The notes under the pieces were generated by a model. That model saw only the letters and a program-made list of their open reading frames with translations, did not search any database and was not told the DNA's origin. Below are positions 8,501 to 10,212 of a DNA stretch of 10,212 nucleotides, piece after piece. Position numbers and translations under genes: made by a program. Position 1 is the first letter of the stretch; every line of letters begins with the position of its first letter. Source of the DNA: Verrucomicrobiota bacterium (GTDB lineage: Bacteria > Verrucomicrobiota > Verrucomicrobiia > Verrucomicrobiales > DEV007); assembly GCA_020629815.1 (NCBI GenBank), contig JAHDCN010000091.1:1-10212 (forward strand). The letters are read 5' to 3'.

Positions 8501-9075
8501 GCGGCGCCGGTTCTGCAGGTCCACTAAGTGGCGGAAAGTTCGGCACTATGGAAGGAGGCCATCGGGTCCCCGGCATTTTCCGCTGGCCCGGGCAAGTTCC
8601 ATCCGGTCAGGTTTCCGATGCAATGCTCACCAGTATGGATTTCCTGCCCTTGTTCTGTGGCCTTGCCGGAGTGGATCAACCCGGCGATCGGAAGATTGAT
8701 GGAGCCAATGTCTTTCCTGTGCTGACAGGGAAAGAAGCCAAATCACCGCACCAGCACTTCTACTACTACAACGGCACCAATCTTCAGGCCGTTCGTGAGG
8801 GAAAGTGGAAATTGCATCTGCCCCGAACCACTGAGGACCAGCCATTCTGGAATAAGCGAAAGTCCAAGGGGAAACGCTTTGTCACCCTCGAAGACCCGGA
8901 ACTTTTCAATCTTCGTGAGGATGTGGGGGAGCAAACCAATGTCGCAGCAAATCACCCCGAGGTGATGGAGCGCCTGCAAAAGCACGCAGAAATGGTGCGT
9001 GCTGAACTGGGTGACGTGAACGTGAAAGGCAGTGATCAGCGTCCGATCAAGCTGGAAAAACCCCAGGTGAGATAG
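5554..9075 (+). CDS. Exported two-headed sulfatase with internal jelly-roll-like module
   Basis: This 1173-residue protein holds two complete type I (formylglycine) sulfatase domains. I chose the ATG at 5554 (5557 is nearly equivalent) because MMNRFTTISLILFIALAL forms a signal peptide; an ATG at 5500 adds 18 unlikely residues. Domain 1, about 28-525: Asp37-Asp38 (FADDLGYGD), Cys77 in CTPSR, GKWHLG at 133-138, TSDNGG at 314-319, Lys343. Domain 2, about 738-1165: Asp746-Asp747, Cys786 in CSPSR, GKWHLG at 842-847, TSDNGP at 977-982, Lys995. Every residue expected for catalysis and calcium binding is present in both. Between them lie a beta-rich module (about 545-702: SFESGELDGWTITDGEFGEA through WGHLNVDDFSVQG), a type common in PVC carbohydrate enzymes, and a Pro/Ala/Lys linker (705-737). 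Expected role: removing sulfate esters outside the cytoplasm. A formylglycine-generating maturase is required and is not in this window. Substrate unknown. Confidence 0.92.
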   Translation: MMNRFTTISLILFIALALNSVAGADEQPPNIVLIFADDLGYGDLGCYGATKVKTPNIDKLAAEGRRFTDAHSSSAVCTPSRYGLLTGEYPFRANGGKGLWGPAPVTSPLLIPTETLTIADVLKKSGYETAVFGKWHLGFGEGKNDWQEPLRPGPQDLGFDYYYGMPVVNSAPPYVYVENDKVVGGDPDDPLVYVGRGKKNVTPITPIPPEAGARSPSQFTGGVEAHKRFNDFEVGTKLTEKATEWIKAREGKPFFTYFSTTNVHHPFTPAKQFQGTSEAGWYGDFVHELDWIVGEVMKSLEEAGVADNTLVLFTSDNGGMFNEGGRVAAKMGHKINGDLLGSKFGIWEGGHRVPFIAWWPEKIEAGTVSDQLFCSVDLLASFAALTGQELEDTKDSINMLPAFTGDPEKALRTEMFMTPNKQTHMSLRRGKWMYIPAKSDGGFRGSQPGQHAWGGAAVTALVGTPNSDIENGKLKAGAAPAQLYDLEADVNQTKNLYYDHPDVVKELGDAIKAARQKAGGGASPVTTAAKTGAPALSKYDDYEPAGNLRYSFESGELDGWTITDGEFGEAVTEMPSLKQRKDLPFARHGSHHLSTLVVVGSEREVADTQKGIVRSPMFKLTGDKAAFLVSGGYHKQDLFVGLVDADSGEVLIQSGGSRDPKMRRVEWDVSKWKGKTVRFEVVDRIKGGWGHLNVDDFSVQGELRSAAAQPKARSKPQAAAPVPAPTKAKNLRPATEKPNFVIIFADDLGYGDISCYNPEAAKTPNLDKLAAEGFRSTDFFIPANVCSPSRAALLTGRYPTRCGLPVARNEGHPKYKEYGFLPDEITIPELLKDAGYRSLIVGKWHLGMEIEGSHPLDAGFDEHLGIASNYEAKRGKDHSTVYRGREIEAKGVAFQALTKLYTDEAIRFIDRQKEEPFLLFFSHHIPHTPHLPRKEFAGASGKGKYGDVIQELDHSTGRIMKALADAGIDDNTIVVFTSDNGPGGAGSAGPLSGGKFGTMEGGHRVPGIFRWPGQVPSGQVSDAMLTSMDFLPLFCGLAGVDQPGDRKIDGANVFPVLTGKEAKSPHQHFYYYNGTNLQAVREGKWKLHLPRTTEDQPFWNKRKSKGKRFVTLEDPELFNLREDVGEQTNVAANHPEVMERLQKHAEMVRAELGDVNVKGSDQRPIKLEKPQVR

Positions 9076-9095
9076 CGTATCGCGATGATCATAAG

Positions 9096-9172
9096 TGGCA
9101 CACCCGTAGGGATTCGAACCCCAAACCTCCTGATCCGTAGTCAAGCGCTCTATCCAGTTGAGCTACGGGTGC
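9096..9172 (-). tRNA. tRNA-Arg (anticodon ACG), CCA encoded
   Basis: Read on the minus strand from 9172, the cloverleaf is complete. The acceptor GCACCCG pairs with CGGGTGT, leaving G1-U72 as a wobble. The D-arm is GCTC/GAGC with G18-G19 and A20, the last an arginine identity base. The anticodon stem is CTTGA/TCAGG around loop CTACGGA, giving anticodon ACG, whose A34 would be edited to inosine to read CGU, CGC and CGA. The variable loop is 5 nt, and the T-arm has the standard loop TTCGAAT. Discriminator is G73, and CCA is genome-encoded at 9098-9096. The 3' end lies 20 bases from the stop codon of the convergent sulfatase gene. Confidence 0.95.
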
Positions 9173-9219
9173 GTTACACTTATTTCGATCTCGACCCGAA
9201 CTGGCCGATTGCGAGCGCC

Positions 9220-9248
9220 TAATTTGCGCGGGTTTGGCTTTTTCGCAA
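9220..9248 (-). promoter_or_regulatory. Weak candidate promoter for tRNA-Arg
   Basis: On the minus strand, TTGCGA (9248-9243) followed after 17 bases by AAATTA (9225-9220) sits about 50 bases upstream of the tRNA 5' end. The -35 element matches consensus at four of six positions but the -10 match is poor. The spacing is right and the position sensible; the element itself is speculative. Confidence 0.2.
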
Positions 9249-9284
9249 GGGAAATTCTAACAGGATTTTCATGGAAATAATTAG

Positions 9285-9300
9285 AACCAAAATTTTGGTT
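9285..9300. promoter_or_regulatory. Putative operator 1 for the BlaI-family repressor
   Basis: This is a perfect 16-bp palindrome, AACCAA-AATT-TTGGTT. It shares both half-sites with the palindrome at 9323-9338, 38 bp away centre to centre. AATAAT (9276-9281) just upstream resembles a -10 box, which would place the transcription start inside this palindrome. BlaI/MecI-family repressors bind dyads in their own promoter, so autoregulation is the natural reading. The half-site differs from the classic staphylococcal TACA/TGTA operator. Binding is inferred from position and symmetry. Confidence 0.6.
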
Positions 9301-9317
9301 TTTCCATTTGCAAACCT

Positions 9318-9343
9318 GTAAAAACCAATTATTTGGTTTTTAC
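9318..9343. promoter_or_regulatory. Putative operator 2, abutting the blaI-like start codon
   Basis: An 11-base arm GTAAAAACCAA (9318-9328) and its exact complement TTGGTTTTTAC (9333-9343) are separated by TTAT. The core AACCAA-N4-TTGGTT repeats that of operator 1. The palindrome ends one base before the ATG at 9345, where a Shine-Dalgarno would normally sit, and none is present. It could act as a DNA operator, as an RNA hairpin hiding the start codon if it is transcribed, or as both. An alternative promoter, TTGGTT (9295-9300) plus TAAAAA (9319-9324) with an 18-base spacer, would give an almost leaderless message. Confidence 0.6.
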
Positions 9344-9344
9344 G

Positions 9345-9734
9345 ATGAAAACAAAAGACCTAAGCCGTCGAGAACGACAAATCATGGAGGTTATCATTCG
9401 AGAGGGTGAAGCCACGGTGGCATCGATACACAAGCAAATCGAAGACGCGCCCACTCTCAATGCTGTCCGGACCATGGTCCAAATCCTTGAGGAGAAAGGT
9501 CATCTGGATCGGGAAAAGCGGGGGCGGGAGTTTGTCTATTTTCCAAAATTGAATCGTATCGAAGAAGGTGCTGCTGCTTTCCAGAAAGTAGTGGAAACGT
9601 TCTTTCAGGGATCAATTGGTGAAGCTCTGGCGGCACACTTTTCCGGCGGTCAGAAGGAAGTTTCTCAGGAAGAAGCTGAGCGTCTTGAAAAGCTGATTGC
9701 CAATGCTCGGAAAGCGGAAGGAGACCAGTCATGA
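9345..9734 (+). CDS. BlaI/MecI-family transcriptional repressor
   Basis: This 129-residue protein is a cytoplasmic DNA-binding repressor of the Penicillinase_R (BlaI/MecI/CopY) family, of normal length. The N-terminal winged helix spans about residues 5-68: LSRRERQIMEVIIREGEATV, then the recognition region TLNAVRTMVQILEEKGHL and the wing REKRGREFVYFP. The C-terminal dimerisation helices (about 72-124) contain VVETFFQGSIGEALAAHFSG. I chose the ATG at 9345 because an upstream TTG at 9333 would put four extra residues (MVFT) inside the operator palindrome. It overlaps the membrane protease-like gene by ATGA, the usual blaI-blaR or mecI-mecR arrangement in which the membrane protein senses a signal and triggers cleavage of the repressor. 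Where staphylococcal MecI has the cleaved Asn-Phe, this protein appears to have His98-Phe99. No beta-lactamase gene is in view, so the regulated target is unknown. Confidence 0.92.
   Translation: MKTKDLSRRERQIMEVIIREGEATVASIHKQIEDAPTLNAVRTMVQILEEKGHLDREKRGREFVYFPKLNRIEEGAAAFQKVVETFFQGSIGEALAAHFSGGQKEVSQEEAERLEKLIANARKAEGDQS
9718..9723 (+). promoter_or_regulatory. Strong Shine-Dalgarno for the BlaR1-like gene
   Basis: AAGGAG lies 7 bases before the ATG at 9731, inside the 3' end of the repressor gene. It fixes the start of the overlapping downstream gene. It is the only clear Shine-Dalgarno before any gene in the window. Confidence 0.75.
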
Positions 9735-10212
9735 GCTATTATTTGATTGCCGCTTTGTTTTGGGTGCTGAAAAGCTTGCTGTTTTTATTTCTACTATGGG
9801 GACTTTTCCGAATTTTGAGAGGTCGAATCTCTGCATCAACTAAGGTTACGATTTTTCGCTGTGTTCTAATTGGTCTAATTGCCTTGCCGGTTTTGAGCCA
9901 AATTCCCGGCCTTCGTTTTGATCTACCTCAATTTCTTTCGGTGTCTGCTGAGCAGTCATCCCAGAGCGAGTTTTCTGAGGGTATATCCAGACCTGCAATA
10001 CGCAGTAACTCCCCTGCTATCGAGCAAGAGAGTTTCTTTACTTATGAGACGCCCGCTTTAGCGGAGTGGAATTGGTTTGGGCTGATTTGGGCTGCGGGAT
10101 TCCTTTTGTTTGGCTTTCGGATTCTACTTGGTCATCTCTCTCTAAAAACGCTACGGAATGCGTCTTCGCATTGGCAGGTAAAATCCGTTCCGGAAATCAA
10201 GGGAACTGATGT
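9731..10212 (+). CDS. BlaR1/MecR1-like M56 membrane protein, N-terminal part
   Basis: The frame is open from the ATG at 9731 through 160 codons to the right edge, so the protein is truncated by the window. Three hydrophobic segments are visible: about residues 4-28 (YLIAALFWVLKSLLFLFLLWG), 40-58 (TIFRCVLIGLIALPVLSQI) and 115-136 (WFGLIWAAGFLLFGFRILLG), with a polar loop of about 55 residues between the second and third. This layout, with the ATGA overlap and the BlaI-type partner, matches the membrane sensor-protease BlaR1/MecR1 (peptidase M56). The zinc-binding HEXXH motif, expected later in the protein, is beyond the edge, so protease activity cannot be confirmed. A penicillin-binding sensor domain at the C-terminus is also unseen; many M56 proteins outside Firmicutes lack it. 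Translation is probably coupled to the repressor through the overlap, helped by the AAGGAG at 9718. Confidence 0.8.
   Translation, partial: MSYYLIAALFWVLKSLLFLFLLWGLFRILRGRISASTKVTIFRCVLIGLIALPVLSQIPGLRFDLPQFLSVSAEQSSQSEFSEGISRPAIRSNSPAIEQESFFTYETPALAEWNWFGLIWAAGFLLFGFRILLGHLSLKTLRNASSHWQVKSVPEIKGTD

Noticed and set aside
8743..9144. Minus-strand frame whose protein begins MTTDQEVWGSNPYGCA
   Set aside because: This start is a translation of the tRNA T-arm and anticodon arm, a well-known annotation artefact, and the rest is antisense to sulfatase domain 2.
9096..9172. Integration (att) site at the tRNA-Arg
   Set aside because: No second copy of the tRNA 3' segment, integrase gene or mobile element is visible in the window.

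Overview
The window looks like chromosomal DNA of a PVC-superphylum bacterium, most likely Verrucomicrobiota, possibly Planctomycetota. The main reason is the 1328-residue protein at 932-4918. It joins the dehydrogenase-like beta-propeller domain and the c-type heme domain that are characteristic of Pirellula/Verrucomicrobium-type proteomes. Secreted ThuA-domain proteins and large secreted sulfatases are also typical of this group. Species cannot be named from the sequence.

Layout. A secreted ThuA-domain protein runs leftward off the window edge (727 to 1, minus strand). It is divergent from the multidomain dehydrogenase/cytochrome c protein across a 204-base intergenic region. On the plus strand follow a small cytoplasmic cupin (5043-5441) and a 1173-residue exported protein carrying two complete sulfatase domains (5554-9075). 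A minus-strand tRNA-Arg(ACG) gene with encoded CCA (9096-9172) lies 20 bases past the sulfatase stop. A regulatory operon begins at 9345: a BlaI/MecI-family repressor and, overlapping it by ATGA, a BlaR1/MecR1-like M56 membrane protein cut off by the right edge.

How the genes fit together. The left 9 kb reads as an extracytoplasmic carbohydrate-processing locus. The two-headed sulfatase would remove sulfate esters from a polysaccharide or glycoside. The dehydrogenase-type propeller with its own heme domain could oxidise a sugar or aldose and pass electrons to a periplasmic carrier. ThuA and cupin proteins commonly accompany sugar catabolism. The substrate is not readable from the sequence, and the functional link is inferred from adjacency. 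The BlaI/BlaR pair is a separate unit with its own control region, which holds two copies of the inverted repeat AACCAA-N4-TTGGTT centred 38 bp apart.

Most notable: the double sulfatase with an internal jelly-roll-like module, the five-module dehydrogenase, proline/alanine linkers in both giant proteins, and the twin palindromes, one of which ends a single base before the blaI start codon. I found no wholly new system, CRISPR array, insertion sequence or broken gene.
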